Shown: positions 42,460-51,984, counted from the stretch's first letter. The stretch: 64,000 nt of DNA from Leptospira congkakensis (GCF_004770265.1 NZ_RQGQ01000004.1:1-64000), one strand, 5' to 3'. Made by a program: numbers and translations. Notes: generated by a model from the sequence alone, not told the origin.

Positions 42460-43484
42460 AGTTCTTTTATCGATAACACGGAATTTTTACAAGATGTCAG
42501 TACATTTTCTAGTCTTTTGTGAAAATGGTGGGAACGGAATAAGGTTTGTTTGATGAACCTTACCCGTGTTTGGTTGGGTTTAGAAAATGTAGTTTGGTCT
42601 TTGGATGTAAATCTACCATAATCACTAAAAAATCCAAAAAAACCCAAAATTCGAACTTTCTGATTTGAATTTGGTATTTCTTCTAAACAAGATTGGAATT
42701 CTTTTAATGAGCTAAGTTTGTCAGGATCAAAATCTGGATCTATTTTCCACTCCTCAATTAAGTTTAAAAAAAACTTTTTTGATTCTAAGTTTTCATCGTT
42801 TATGTTTGCTGAGGACCAAGGATTTTGTTTTGAATAATAAAACATTTGAAAGGAGCCTTTGTTATGTTGTTTCATATCTTGAAGGAGTCTTAAAATTAAA
42901 GTTTTCCTTCTAGTTTCAGGCATTTCTGAATATAAAACTCTATTGATTGCCAGTGTATATTCTCTTTCTTTTCCTAAAAATAAAACTTCATTGGATTTAT
43001 ACAAATTAGAAAAAATGTATATGGTTTTTTCCCATTCCTTTTTTAAATCTGTTACCAAAGGAATCAGTTCTTCATTTGTAATTTCTGTTTCGAGGATTTC
43101 AAGTTTTGGTAATACGGTAAGATCAAAGATTTTTTTCTTTGTTTGTTTTTCTATTTGAATGAGTTCCTCTTTGTTGGATTCGGAACATTGCCTTACGGTA
43201 AGAATGGCGTCATAAAAGGAAATGTATCTTAATATTTCTGTTAGGTCTTTTATTTCTGGATGGTTACAGTTTTTCCAAAAGTACAAAAAATCTTGTTCTT
43301 CTTCTGGGGTTTCGATTCGGATCATGTCCCGAGTTTGGATTCCGTAAGCCAAACTAAATAGATTTTGGTTGCTATCATAGGAATTCCAAACATCATCAAA
43401 AGACTTTGATTTAGGAAACCACTCAGCAAGTAGGGGAAAAGAAAGACAGAAAAGTAAAAGGGAAAACCTGGAAAGTGGTTTCAA
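42456..43484 (-). CDS. Exported protein between CHAT protease and sigma factor
   Basis: A 342-residue protein with a signal peptide (FSLLLFCLSFPLLAEW) and a mostly helical mature part rich in Lys, Glu and Phe. Several Cys occur (NCNHP, VRQCSES, FQSCLEE, LTSCKN). No domain was recognised. It overlaps the CHAT gene and the sigma gene by four bases on either side, so all three are coupled. Because it is exported while sigma is cytoplasmic, it may sense an envelope signal for the membrane-anchored CHAT protein. Confidence 0.72.
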   Translation of the reverse strand: MKPLSRFSLLLFCLSFPLLAEWFPKSKSFDDVWNSYDSNQNLFSLAYGIQTRDMIRIETPEEEQDFLYFWKNCNHPEIKDLTEILRYISFYDAILTVRQCSESNKEELIQIEKQTKKKIFDLTVLPKLEILETEITNEELIPLVTDLKKEWEKTIYIFSNLYKSNEVLFLGKEREYTLAINRVLYSEMPETRRKTLILRLLQDMKQHNKGSFQMFYYSKQNPWSSANINDENLESKKFFLNLIEEWKIDPDFDPDKLSSLKEFQSCLEEIPNSNQKVRILGFFGFFSDYGRFTSKDQTTFSKPNQTRVRFIKQTLFRSHHFHKRLENVLTSCKNSVLSIKEL

Positions 43485-44824
43485 AATCCACTCCTTGTTT
43501 TGAACTCATAATACATTTTTTCTTCGGAATTTTCTTTAGAAAGAATGGATTCTAATAATTCTCGTCTTTGAGAATCATCCAAAAATTCATGTTTGGTTCT
43601 AAGAAATTGCACTGCCATTTTGCGAAATTCTGAATTTTTTAAGCGAGAGATTTTGTCCACTAGAGGGTCTTTGGGAGAAACCACTTCCGTTTTGCGTTTT
43701 TTGGCCACAACGGATTTTGGTTCAGATTCCTCAAAATTCTCTACCTTGATAGGTTCTTTCTTTTCGCCTGAAAAAACAATACAAAAAAGTAAAACAAACA
43801 AAACAAAGGTTAAACCTAGAAGTTGTCTGAATTTGGATTTTGGCTCTTGGGTAGAAAAGTGAACTAAACTAATTGCTGTTATGATTTCTATTGAAGAACC
43901 ATTGTATAAGTTTTTTCTAATTTTGGCTAAAGTCTTGTACGAGTTTTTTGAATTTAAATAGGAATCCCAAAATTGAATGCCAATGGTTTTTGCCATATTG
44001 GTTTCTACAGGAAATAAAAAACCAATAACTTCTTTGGCCCCTGCTTTTAAAAAACTTGTTGTGAGTCCAGATAGTTCGATTGAATCAAAGGAAGAATGGC
44101 AACTGTTCAGGAAAACAAGATGTAAATTTGAAAAAGAATGTTCTGAAATTTCTTTTGAATATAAAAAATCATTCGCTCCGAGTGGAATTCCTTTTTTTTC
44201 CGTGTGTCCCGCATAGTGTAAGTATCTTACTGAACTAATTTCTTCAATGAATCTGACTCTTGTTAGATGATTTTCTTTTAAGATTCTTAAGTTTAGTTTC
44301 TTTTCCAAGATGGGAAATAAAAGAGCACATTCTTCTTTTACGGTAGCAATTAGATTTGGTTTTACAGGATTACAAACGAGTAAAATGGAATCTAACTTTT
44401 GATGAGTTTCTTTTGGAATTGTATCAATACGGATTCCACGTCTGTATTCTCTGTCTTGGAATAAAAAACCTTTATGCGTACGTAAAATTTCCCAAGGTAC
44501 AGGCGAAAATTCTGGATCGATCAAAAGTTGGATGGAACCTTGGAATCCTGGATTTCTCCAGATAGGAAGTGATTTCCCAAATATAATTTGTTCTAAGGTA
44601 TCTGATTTTTTTCCTAGTTTTTCTAGGAATTCTTCTTTGCCGGGATTTTGTGCAAGGACTCGTTCTACAAAAAGAGCCCAATCCATTTGAAATTCACTCA
44701 GTAATCTTCCTGAGAACTTAATGGTACGTTCTACGGTTCCTAATTGGTCTTGTTTTTCTTCCCAAATACATTCGCCGTCCATAAATCCGTCTCTCGAGTA
44801 TTTGGCGATAATTCTTAATTTCAT
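43481..44824 (-). CDS. Membrane-anchored CHAT-domain (caspase-like) protease
   Basis: A 447-residue protein. Residues 1-320 contain a CHAT domain with the catalytic dyad in the usual places: His207 in YLHYAGHTEKKG and Cys242 in LVFLNSCHSS, and the preceding substrate region SPVPWEIL. A single membrane segment follows (about 335-351), then a charged tail of some 95 residues expected on the periplasmic side. There is no TPR domain. In CHAT proteins such as Csx29 and separase relatives this fold cleaves one specific partner. The gene begins nine bases after the cysteine desulfurase and is coupled to an exported protein and an ECF sigma factor. Confidence 0.85.
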   Translation of the reverse strand: MKLRIIAKYSRDGFMDGECIWEEKQDQLGTVERTIKFSGRLLSEFQMDWALFVERVLAQNPGKEEFLEKLGKKSDTLEQIIFGKSLPIWRNPGFQGSIQLLIDPEFSPVPWEILRTHKGFLFQDREYRRGIRIDTIPKETHQKLDSILLVCNPVKPNLIATVKEECALLFPILEKKLNLRILKENHLTRVRFIEEISSVRYLHYAGHTEKKGIPLGANDFLYSKEISEHSFSNLHLVFLNSCHSSFDSIELSGLTTSFLKAGAKEVIGFLFPVETNMAKTIGIQFWDSYLNSKNSYKTLAKIRKNLYNGSSIEIITAISLVHFSTQEPKSKFRQLLGLTFVLFVLLFCIVFSGEKKEPIKVENFEESEPKSVVAKKRKTEVVSPKDPLVDKISRLKNSEFRKMAVQFLRTKHEFLDDSQRRELLESILSKENSEEKMYYEFKTRSGF

Positions 44825-44833
44825 ACTTGAGGT

Positions 44834-45964
44834 TTATTTAAACTTGAGGATCAATTCTTCAGCACGAGATAATAACTGTTTCACATCATCTTCTGTTGTG
44901 AAGTAACCCGTTGAGATTCGGATACAACGCAAAGCTTCTTCTTCTGTGTAACCCATATAAAGTAGGGATTTGGATGCTTCTCTGGCTCTTGATTTACAAG
45001 AACTACCCGTTGAAACTAAAATTCCTTTTTCTTCCATTCCCAAAAGAAAAAAATCAACGGCCTGGATGGGTAAAATAAGAAAGGTTGTGTTCGGAAGTCT
45101 TTTTGAATTTTTTGCAATGATTGTACATCCCAATCCTTCTAATGTTTCTTCGATCGTGGATTGAAATTTAAGAAGTCGTTTGTTTTTTTCTTCTAAGTGT
45201 TGGAGTTGGATTTCTGAAACACGGTGGATGCTTTCGATTGCGAATGTATTTTCGGTTCCGGCTCTATGATCGTTCTCTTGGTTGCCTCCGCCAAAAACTC
45301 TGAAGTTTGTATGGGCTTTTGGTAGGTAAGTTACGGCCGCACCCATTCCCGCACCAATTTTATGGCCAGAAAAAGTATATCCATCAAACAAAGAAAATGG
45401 AACTTCCACTTTTCCAAAACCTTGCATTAGATCACTAAAAAATAATTGTCCAAATTCTTTTGTGAGTTTGTGGATTTCTTCCGCTGGTTGGATCACCCCG
45501 GTTTCATTTCCCGCATACAAACAAACAACTGGTCTTGGATTTGTTTTTAATTTTTCGTTTAAGTCTTGTAAGTTGATGGTTCCTGTTTTGTCTGTTTTGA
45601 TAAGGTCTGGAGTAAAACCAAACGACTCTAAGGCTGCATACATACTTGAATGTTCCAAGGGAGAAACAATTACAGAATCTAAGTTGGGGTAAAGGACTCT
45701 TAAACTTTGGATGAGTAGGTAGTTTGCTTCTGTCCCTGTAGCGGAAAATACAAATTGTTTTTCCTGTCCCTTCGTGATGGATGCAAAATACTTTCTGGTT
45801 TGTTCTATTTTCCCTTGGTTTTTTAAGGAATAACGAGTGATTCCAGAAGGATTATAGAAGCCAGAAAGATACGTTGCCAAACAAGATTCCAGAATTTCTG
45901 CGAAAGGAGGGTGTGTGGCATTGTAATCAAAGTATTTTATTTCATTCGTTAACGGGGATTTCAT
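44834..45964 (-). CDS. Cysteine desulfurase, class V aminotransferase fold
   Basis: A 376-residue PLP enzyme of the NifS/IscS group: YFDYNATHPP start, ATGTEANYLLIQSL, the PLP Lys in YTFSGHKIGAGMG, and RAGTENTFAIES. The active Cys is in VSTGSSCKSRAREAS, with Cys where the family has it (SSxCxS). It releases sulfur from cysteine for Fe-S clusters or tRNA thiolation. It overlaps the upstream TPR gene by 23 bases and precedes the CHAT gene by nine. No iscU or scaffold gene is adjacent. Confidence 0.9.
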   Translation of the reverse strand: MKSPLTNEIKYFDYNATHPPFAEILESCLATYLSGFYNPSGITRYSLKNQGKIEQTRKYFASITKGQEKQFVFSATGTEANYLLIQSLRVLYPNLDSVIVSPLEHSSMYAALESFGFTPDLIKTDKTGTINLQDLNEKLKTNPRPVVCLYAGNETGVIQPAEEIHKLTKEFGQLFFSDLMQGFGKVEVPFSLFDGYTFSGHKIGAGMGAAVTYLPKAHTNFRVFGGGNQENDHRAGTENTFAIESIHRVSEIQLQHLEEKNKRLLKFQSTIEETLEGLGCTIIAKNSKRLPNTTFLILPIQAVDFFLLGMEEKGILVSTGSSCKSRAREASKSLLYMGYTEEEALRCIRISTGYFTTEDDVKQLLSRAEELILKFK

Positions 45965-47249
45965 CTGCTTCTTCGTAGCGACCCAGTTTGCGAAGAACGG
46001 ATCTTGTTAATTTATGATACGATTTTAGAATCTCGTCTTTTTTACCACCAACACTTCGTTCGTCGATATTTCTAAGTTTTGGTTTGAGGGCATCCAGAAT
46101 CGAAATGCTTTTTGAGTTTTCCTTTAGTTTATGATAAGATTCTGCTTCTTTCATTTTGGATTCGAATTCGTGAACAAGAAGTGCAGGAAGATTGATATCC
46201 TCAATTTCTGAAGCCAATTGTATATTCGATGCTTCTTTAAATTCTGTAGCTGCACGTTTGTAGAATATATCTTCTTCCAATCCTAGCTGGAAAAATAATT
46301 CAGCACGGCGGAATTTGAATTTTAAGTATTCTCTTTCATCCGCACCAACAAAGTAAAGGATCCTTTCGTAAATATCATCCATTTCTCTGGGAGAAAAATT
46401 TTTCATTCCAGTGAGTAGAATTTGTCTGAGTAAAGATTCTAAATAATCATTTGCTGATACTTCCGAAAAATCACTTCGTTTGATAGAGGAAAGAACAACG
46501 CTTCGTTTTTGAACAGCACTGAGGCCACTTGGTACCTTTTCTAGTTCTGTTAGTTTTTTAAGAACAAAGTTTTCCGTTTCCAACATATGGGTTTTGTAAC
46601 CGAGTAGAATTTCGCTTGGTCGACAACTTGCCCAGGCTACGGATTCAATTTTTTTGGGAGCAATGAGTTCTGGTCCAGAGAAACGTAACGCGCGTTTGTA
46701 GTAGTCAAGTGCGGTGAGAACGGCATCAATATGGGAATTCCAATAGGCTTTGGGATTGGGACCAAGAGTGAGTTCCCCTTGGGGAGCCATTCTTTGGAAA
46801 AGGGGAGAACCCCAGTCTTTTGCTTTTTCCCGCCAAGTGAGTTCTAAAAAATGATCTTCCACATGTTCTTTGCTTCGAAAATACAAACATGCCTTTTCCA
46901 TAAGAGCCAAGTCTAAGGGTAAGATACTACCTTTTGTATTTTCTTCCGAACTAAAGAATTGGCCTATGGTTTGCAGGACATCCGTACCACCTTCCTTTCT
47001 ACCTTCGAGGACAGCGTCCCCCTTGGCTATGAGTTGGTGCGCGATTCGAGGATTGGGATAACCAAAAAACGAATTGTAGGCGAGGGTGAATTTGGCAAGG
47101 AGATTGTCCTTGTTTCTCAGAATCCATGGGAAAGTGATTGCCCACACGATGAGAACGGCCAGGATGTATTTTAAATTTTCTCGGAAGATTTGGTTCAAGG
47201 ATTTTCCCTGTTCCCGATCTTTGCCGGAATCTACTGATGTTTCAAGCAA
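45942..47249 (-). CDS. Membrane-anchored helical repeat protein
   Basis: A 435-residue protein. A polar N-terminus is followed by one membrane segment (YILAVLIVWAITFPWIL) and a long helical part with TPR-like units; it would face the periplasm. The frame starts with TTG 47249, which overlaps the divergent gene's ATG by 13 bases; a later start such as the TTG in SLNQIF is also possible, so the N-terminus is uncertain. It is the first gene of the long minus-strand run to the CHAT-sigma cluster. No enzymatic motif was found. Confidence 0.7.
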   Translation of the reverse strand: MLETSVDSGKDREQGKSLNQIFRENLKYILAVLIVWAITFPWILRNKDNLLAKFTLAYNSFFGYPNPRIAHQLIAKGDAVLEGRKEGGTDVLQTIGQFFSSEENTKGSILPLDLALMEKACLYFRSKEHVEDHFLELTWREKAKDWGSPLFQRMAPQGELTLGPNPKAYWNSHIDAVLTALDYYKRALRFSGPELIAPKKIESVAWASCRPSEILLGYKTHMLETENFVLKKLTELEKVPSGLSAVQKRSVVLSSIKRSDFSEVSANDYLESLLRQILLTGMKNFSPREMDDIYERILYFVGADEREYLKFKFRRAELFFQLGLEEDIFYKRAATEFKEASNIQLASEIEDINLPALLVHEFESKMKEAESYHKLKENSKSISILDALKPKLRNIDERSVGGKKDEILKSYHKLTRSVLRKLGRYEEADEIPVNE

Positions 47250-49237
47250 TTAAAACTTTAAACCGCCCCTTCCTCTTTGTTTTCTTTTGTTTTCTTTCAC
47301 TTTCTCTGTTCGCCACTGAGCCTGGGACAAGAACCAAAGAATGTTCCCGTTTAGAACCGGGTGTGCCGGCTGAGTTTTTACTTTCTCGGGGACTTCGGGA
47401 ACAAGTGGATGGATTCCAAGCTTTACAGCGCAGAAAACCGGAAGACTCCAAACTTTCCTTTGAACGTTCCGTTTCTTTTTTAGATTCTTACCACTTATGT
47501 TTGTTAGAAGTGGGGAAAGAACCAAGTGCTCTCAGTGCGGAAACACTTGCTTTGGATTATTTGGAGCTTGGGAGTTTGGAGAAAGCTTGGGAATGGTCAG
47601 AAAAAGCCATAAACAAATCACCCGAAGTTACGAAAGACCTAATCCTTTTACAAACAAGAATTCGTATCCGCCAAGGAGAACTGGCAAAAGCTTCCGATGT
47701 ATTAGAAACTTCTCTTCATAAGTTTCCGAATGATCCTGACTTTTTATATCTGCTTGGAAATTTGAATTTTGAAAGGAAACTTTGGAACCAGTCTATATTG
47801 TATTATACGGCTCTTTCTTTTGTGATCGAAAGAAGAGACACACATTCCAAATATAAATATCTTACCGCCAAAGCTCTTGGTGAACTCAATTATAAATTAG
47901 ACCATCCAAAAATTGCCATCAAACGTTACCAGGAATACACAGCCGGTTACAAAAATGATATGGAAGTTTTGTTTCGATTGGCACAAATTTATTTTGTGTT
48001 AGGTGATTTTAAACAATGTCGGATGTATCTAGAACAAATTCGAGAAAAAAATCCAAGAGATACTGATGCTTCTCATATGCTTGCAGAAATTTATTTTATG
48101 GATTCTCGTGATGCAGCTCCCATTTACTTTGCTACACTTAAAAAAGAAAAAAAAATACCGAAAGAGGGAATTGTTTTTTTATTAGATAAACTCATTGCCG
48201 GATCCAAAACTGGACTCGAAACAAAACTAAAATCATATATCCAAGAAAATCCAGGAAGACTCTCTCCTCGGATTGCCCTTTTGGAACTTGCTGAAAAAGA
48301 AAACCTATCTGATTACGAAGTTCTAAATGCAGACACGGCTCAATATGCCTATGAATATAGACAATATCTCACGGCAGAAAAGATCTTACGTAGAGGACTC
48401 TCGCGGATTAGTTCTAAAGAAAATGCCGATGAGGAAAAATCGTTATTTTTTGAAAAGATATCTTCCTGCCAAGAGATGTTAGGCCTTTGGAATCACGCGA
48501 TTCTATCCACAAAAGAGTCCTTACGGCTTACGAATGAAACGGATAAAAAATTTCGATTACGATTCCGTTTGGCGTATTTGTATCTACAAGGAAACTTAAA
48601 AAAAGAATCATTATCAGTTTCTGTTTTGTCTGAAACCATAAAAGAAAATCCAAATCCGACTCATTATTATTTGAGAGGCCTTGCTTACTTTCAACTTTCC
48701 AAATATAAAGAAAGTGTGAATGATTTTACAGAAGCCATCAAAATTGACCCTAAAAATTTTAATTATTACTTTTACCGAGCCACCGCATTTGATAAATTAA
48801 AAAAGTTTAGCGAAACCGAATCAGATTTAAAAACTACCATCTCATTAAATCCAAATGCATCCAATGCAATGAATTATTTGGGTTATTTATACGCCGAAAG
48901 GGATATCAACCCAGATGAAGCAAATAAACTTTTAAACCAGGCCATTTCTATCGAACCAGACAATCCCGCCTTCCAAGATAGTTTGGGTTGGGTATTGTAT
49001 AGAAAAAAAGATTTTAATCGTGCTCTTCTCCATTTGAACTTTGCAGCTTCTTTAGCGTTAGAAAGAGGGTTTGAAGATCCAGTGATCTACGAACATTTAG
49101 GTGATGTTTATATGGCTAAAAAAGATCCAGTGAATGCACTCCAGTTCTTTAAACTTTCTGAGTCTAAATTAAAAACTGAGACAAACAAAGATCTACTCGC
49201 AAAAATCAAAAAATTACAAAAGGAAATTTCTGAATGA
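47237..49237 (+). CDS. Exported TPR protein
   Basis: A 666-residue protein with a signal peptide (PFLFVFFCFLSLSLFATE) and roughly 12-14 TPR units. The last ones are clear: THYYLRGLAYFQLSKYKESVNDF, NYYFYRATAFDKLKKFSETES, AMNYLGYLYAERDINPDEANKLL and AFQDSLGWVLYRKKDFNRAL, the last of which closely resembles TPR proteins of Gram-negative outer-membrane systems. It is followed, with a four-base overlap, by a LolB-like lipoprotein gene. A role in lipoprotein or envelope assembly is plausible. Confidence 0.85.
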   Translation: MFQAIKTLNRPFLFVFFCFLSLSLFATEPGTRTKECSRLEPGVPAEFLLSRGLREQVDGFQALQRRKPEDSKLSFERSVSFLDSYHLCLLEVGKEPSALSAETLALDYLELGSLEKAWEWSEKAINKSPEVTKDLILLQTRIRIRQGELAKASDVLETSLHKFPNDPDFLYLLGNLNFERKLWNQSILYYTALSFVIERRDTHSKYKYLTAKALGELNYKLDHPKIAIKRYQEYTAGYKNDMEVLFRLAQIYFVLGDFKQCRMYLEQIREKNPRDTDASHMLAEIYFMDSRDAAPIYFATLKKEKKIPKEGIVFLLDKLIAGSKTGLETKLKSYIQENPGRLSPRIALLELAEKENLSDYEVLNADTAQYAYEYRQYLTAEKILRRGLSRISSKENADEEKSLFFEKISSCQEMLGLWNHAILSTKESLRLTNETDKKFRLRFRLAYLYLQGNLKKESLSVSVLSETIKENPNPTHYYLRGLAYFQLSKYKESVNDFTEAIKIDPKNFNYYFYRATAFDKLKKFSETESDLKTTISLNPNASNAMNYLGYLYAERDINPDEANKLLNQAISIEPDNPAFQDSLGWVLYRKKDFNRALLHLNFAASLALERGFEDPVIYEHLGDVYMAKKDPVNALQFFKLSESKLKTETNKDLLAKIKKLQKEISE

Positions 49238-50022
49238 AAGAAAACCTAATCCTCATTATCGCTTTATTTCTTTTCGTTTCTTGCAGTTCGGCAGAGGTAG
49301 AAGATCCTAATTTTATTGGTCGTGATAAAGGAAAATATTTATCTGCAAAAGAAGTGGAGTCCAAATCGGTTCTCAAAGAAATTTTAGACAAACAAACTGA
49401 ATACTCTAGTTTTAAGTCAGAGTTTTCGATGCAGATCCAAACCTTTGTTCCTAAAAAAGATAATGTTTCTTTGGATGGAAAGTTGTATTTTTCCAAAGAA
49501 TCCAAACAAATCAAAATCCAATTGATGGATACTTTTTTTGGAATGGTGTTTACAGAACTCATCGCAGATCCAAAACAAATCCAAATCAAACCCACTAGCA
49601 CAAAAGAAATTCAAACCTTACCGATGGGAGACATTCTCATCCAAGATCCAAATACAAAGAAAAAATTTGCGATTCCTTTTCCTGTGATTTACGAATACCT
49701 TACGGGAACCTATTTGAATGAAATCCAAAATCCAAAGGCAAAGTTTAATACGGCAGATTCTAGAATTGCCCTGACAAAACCAGATGGGGAATATGAGTAT
49801 TTTTTTAAAGAGGGAAATTTGGACAGGCTTGAACTTTCTAGCGCCAAACGTGGATTAAAGGCCATTGCGATTGTTAAAACCAAACCAGAACAAATCCATC
49901 CTCCAAAAGAAATTTTAACCAAAGTGATTAGTTTGGATACAGAAAAGGAAAACGTTCTGATCCAAATTAAATTGAAAAAATCGCAAATTACGGAACCACC
50001 AGCAAATACATTTCGTTTTTAA
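49234..50022 (+). CDS. LolA/LolB-fold-like lipoprotein
   Basis: A 262-residue lipoprotein (lipobox LFVSC). The mature protein has the strand pattern of the LolA/LolB-like fold: a helix with EILDKQTEYSSFKSEFSMQIQ, then DNVSLDGKLYFSKESKQIKIQLMDTFFGMVFTELIAD and further paired strands to KENVLIQIKLKK. LolB accepts lipoproteins at the outer membrane, but related folds (DUF4292) act in other lipid transfers. It is coupled to the exported TPR gene upstream and abuts the CapA-like gene downstream. The fold call is by eye. Confidence 0.6.
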   Translation: MKENLILIIALFLFVSCSSAEVEDPNFIGRDKGKYLSAKEVESKSVLKEILDKQTEYSSFKSEFSMQIQTFVPKKDNVSLDGKLYFSKESKQIKIQLMDTFFGMVFTELIADPKQIQIKPTSTKEIQTLPMGDILIQDPNTKKKFAIPFPVIYEYLTGTYLNEIQNPKAKFNTADSRIALTKPDGEYEYFFKEGNLDRLELSSAKRGLKAIAIVKTKPEQIHPPKEILTKVISLDTEKENVLIQIKLKKSQITEPPANTFRF

Positions 50023-51171
50023 ATGTCTAAGTTTCGTTCCTTTTTATTCCTGATTTTTTTATTGCCGCTGTTTTTATTTTCTGCGGACATTCCTGAGTCG
50101 GAAGAACCAAAAATAGATCTACCCATAAAGGATCTTTACCATTTCCGGACGGAAACTGGAGAAACCATCCAATATCCTAAATCCACTAAACTTTGGTTTG
50201 GTGGGGATGTGATGTTCAATTGGGGAGTTCGGGATTCAATGAAAACGGAGGATCCGTATTTTCCTTTTCGTAGTTTTTTTAGTTATCTAAAGAATTTTGA
50301 TTTTCGATTTCTCAATTTAGAAACGCCCATCCTTCATAAAACACCAGCTGCCGACCAGAGGAAGTCCTATGTTTTCTTTGGTGAAAGAAGAGACCTTTTG
50401 GTGCTTCGTATGTTTGGGATCGATGGGGTTTTTCTTGGGAATAACCATACCATGGATTTTGGGGAAAGTGGGTTATTCGAAACTTTAGAACTTCTAGATG
50501 AGTTTGGAATTCCTCATGCGGGGGCTGGTAAAAATACCGATGAGGCTCTAGTTCCCATCACTGTTTCGAAACAAAATACAGAATACAGAATTTTTTCTTT
50601 TTCGGATACGGGAGAAACGAGGTTATTTTCTGGAATCAAATCTCCTGGTGCTGCATACTTCCGAGTGGGAACAGCAGAGAGATTAATCAAAAAAACCAAA
50701 CCAAACCAAGTCAATCTTCTGTCGGTGCATTGGGGAGTGGAATATAGTCCCTTACCGATGGAAACAGAAAGAAATGCGGCCAAATATCTGGTGAATGCGG
50801 GTTATCAAGTCATCATCGGACACCATCCCCATGTCCCGCAAGGGATCGAAGTATTTCCCAAAGGAGTTGTGATTTATTCTCTTGGAAATTTTCTATTTGG
50901 TTCTAAAAACCAATATTTGAAACACAATATCTCTGTGGTTTTGCATTTTGATGCCGATAAACTTTTGTTTGTTGAAGTGGTTCCAGTTTTTGGAAAACAC
51001 CAAACGCTCATTGGTGATCATTATTTTTTTCCTTTGGGTCCAAAAGAGGCTGAGATTTTTTTAAAAGAATATGCGATCCTTTGCAAACAACTCGGAACCG
51101 ATTTAGTGATTTCTGGGGGTAGGGGTTATGTTTTTTTTGATAAGGAACTAAAAGCCAAACTAAAACCGTAA
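50023..51171 (+). CDS. CapA-family (poly-gamma-glutamate synthesis type) protein
   Basis: A 382-residue exported protein with a signal peptide (FLFLIFLLPLFLFSADI). The metallophosphatase-like CapA/PgsA domain shows WFGGDVMFNWGVRD, FDFRFLNLETPI, GVFLGNNHTMDFGESGL, LLSVHWGVEYSPLP, QVIIGHHPHVPQGIE and VIYSLGNFLFG, which are the metal-binding and family blocks. CapA supports polyglutamate capsule export in Bacillus; no capB/capC genes are near, so another envelope role is likely. It abuts the LolB-like gene with no gap. Its 3' end overlaps the convergent membrane protein gene by 46 bases. Confidence 0.88.
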   Translation: MSKFRSFLFLIFLLPLFLFSADIPESEEPKIDLPIKDLYHFRTETGETIQYPKSTKLWFGGDVMFNWGVRDSMKTEDPYFPFRSFFSYLKNFDFRFLNLETPILHKTPAADQRKSYVFFGERRDLLVLRMFGIDGVFLGNNHTMDFGESGLFETLELLDEFGIPHAGAGKNTDEALVPITVSKQNTEYRIFSFSDTGETRLFSGIKSPGAAYFRVGTAERLIKKTKPNQVNLLSVHWGVEYSPLPMETERNAAKYLVNAGYQVIIGHHPHVPQGIEVFPKGVVIYSLGNFLFGSKNQYLKHNISVVLHFDADKLLFVEVVPVFGKHQTLIGDHYFFPLGPKEAEIFLKEYAILCKQLGTDLVISGGRGYVFFDKELKAKLKP

Positions 51172-51908
51172 TGGAACCAACTGCAGGTAAGTCCCACTGC
51201 AAAAAACGGAAAACTGAGTTCTAATAGATTGGTTTTATAAATCGAAAACAACTGTAGAAAAAATCCTGTAAAAAACAAAATCGAAGCCGTTCTTAAAATC
51301 CAACCTTTTTCATATAACCAAAAGTAGACGGAAACTATGGCAACATAACCAAACAAACAAAACCATTTGAGTTGGGATGTGGGTTTTAAGTATTCTAGAG
51401 AAGGGGTCATTTCTTCTGCCGTTTTTGCATCCAAAACATTTAAGATTAAAATGTTTTCGATTAAATCGGCAAAACCAGCGATCACTAGAAGTAAAACCAT
51501 TCCCATAAAAATTTTTAGAAATATGGGCCTTACTTTTCTTCCCGCATAATGGCCGGTATACGTAAGAAATGCCAGATAACAAAAGATAAATCCAAAGTCA
51601 AAATAATGAACCCTTCTGTATTCAGCAGATAAATTGAAAAAATCGATGGTGTCGGGAATTCCAATTAGGTCTTGGACTTGTTTAGGGGTTTCTGCCATCT
51701 CAAGACCGAGGAGGGTGGATTCAAATCCGGAGTGGTTGTCGAGAGCCGGTTCTTTCGGGGTGATGTGGTTTAGAAAACCAGCATAAAGTGCTAAAAATAG
51801 GCCAAGGCCAAGGCCCCAAACTTCTGGAAAATTTGATTTTTCACCCATAAAAATGTTAGAAATTACATGGAATTGGAAAGGTTTGGGAACTCCAAGAAGA
51901 AATTCCAT
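51126..51908 (-). CDS. Integral membrane protein of unknown function
   Basis: Up to 260 residues (ATG 51908; ATG 51848 gives 240 and begins just before the first membrane segment). About six membrane segments are visible, e.g. GLGLGLFLALYAGFLN, FDFGFIFCYLAFLTYTG, IFMGMVLLLVIAGFADLIENI and FFAVGLTCSWFHYGFSLAF. The pattern FADLIENILI after the third segment is notable, but no family was assigned. Neither start has a clear ribosome binding site. It is divergent from the rpsF operon. Confidence 0.65.
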   Translation of the reverse strand: MEFLLGVPKPFQFHVISNIFMGEKSNFPEVWGLGLGLFLALYAGFLNHITPKEPALDNHSGFESTLLGLEMAETPKQVQDLIGIPDTIDFFNLSAEYRRVHYFDFGFIFCYLAFLTYTGHYAGRKVRPIFLKIFMGMVLLLVIAGFADLIENILILNVLDAKTAEEMTPSLEYLKPTSQLKWFCLFGYVAIVSVYFWLYEKGWILRTASILFFTGFFLQLFSIYKTNLLELSFPFFAVGLTCSWFHYGFSLAFSSLSKKT

Positions 51909-51958
51909 TGACCCAAGGCCCCATTGGCAAAACCCTAGTGGAAACTAACAAATTCTTC

Positions 51959-51984
51959 TACCTACAAGTGTTTCTATGTAGGTA
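51959..51984 (+). promoter_or_regulatory. rpsF: Hairpin in the rpsF leader
   Basis: TACCTACA (51959-51966) and TGTAGGTA (51977-51984) are exact reverse complements around a ten-base loop, ending 16 bases before the rpsF ATG. The TAGGAG site lies between the stem and the start. rpsF leaders in many bacteria bind S6:S18 for feedback control; the CCG bulge typical of that motif is not obvious here. Confidence 0.5.
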
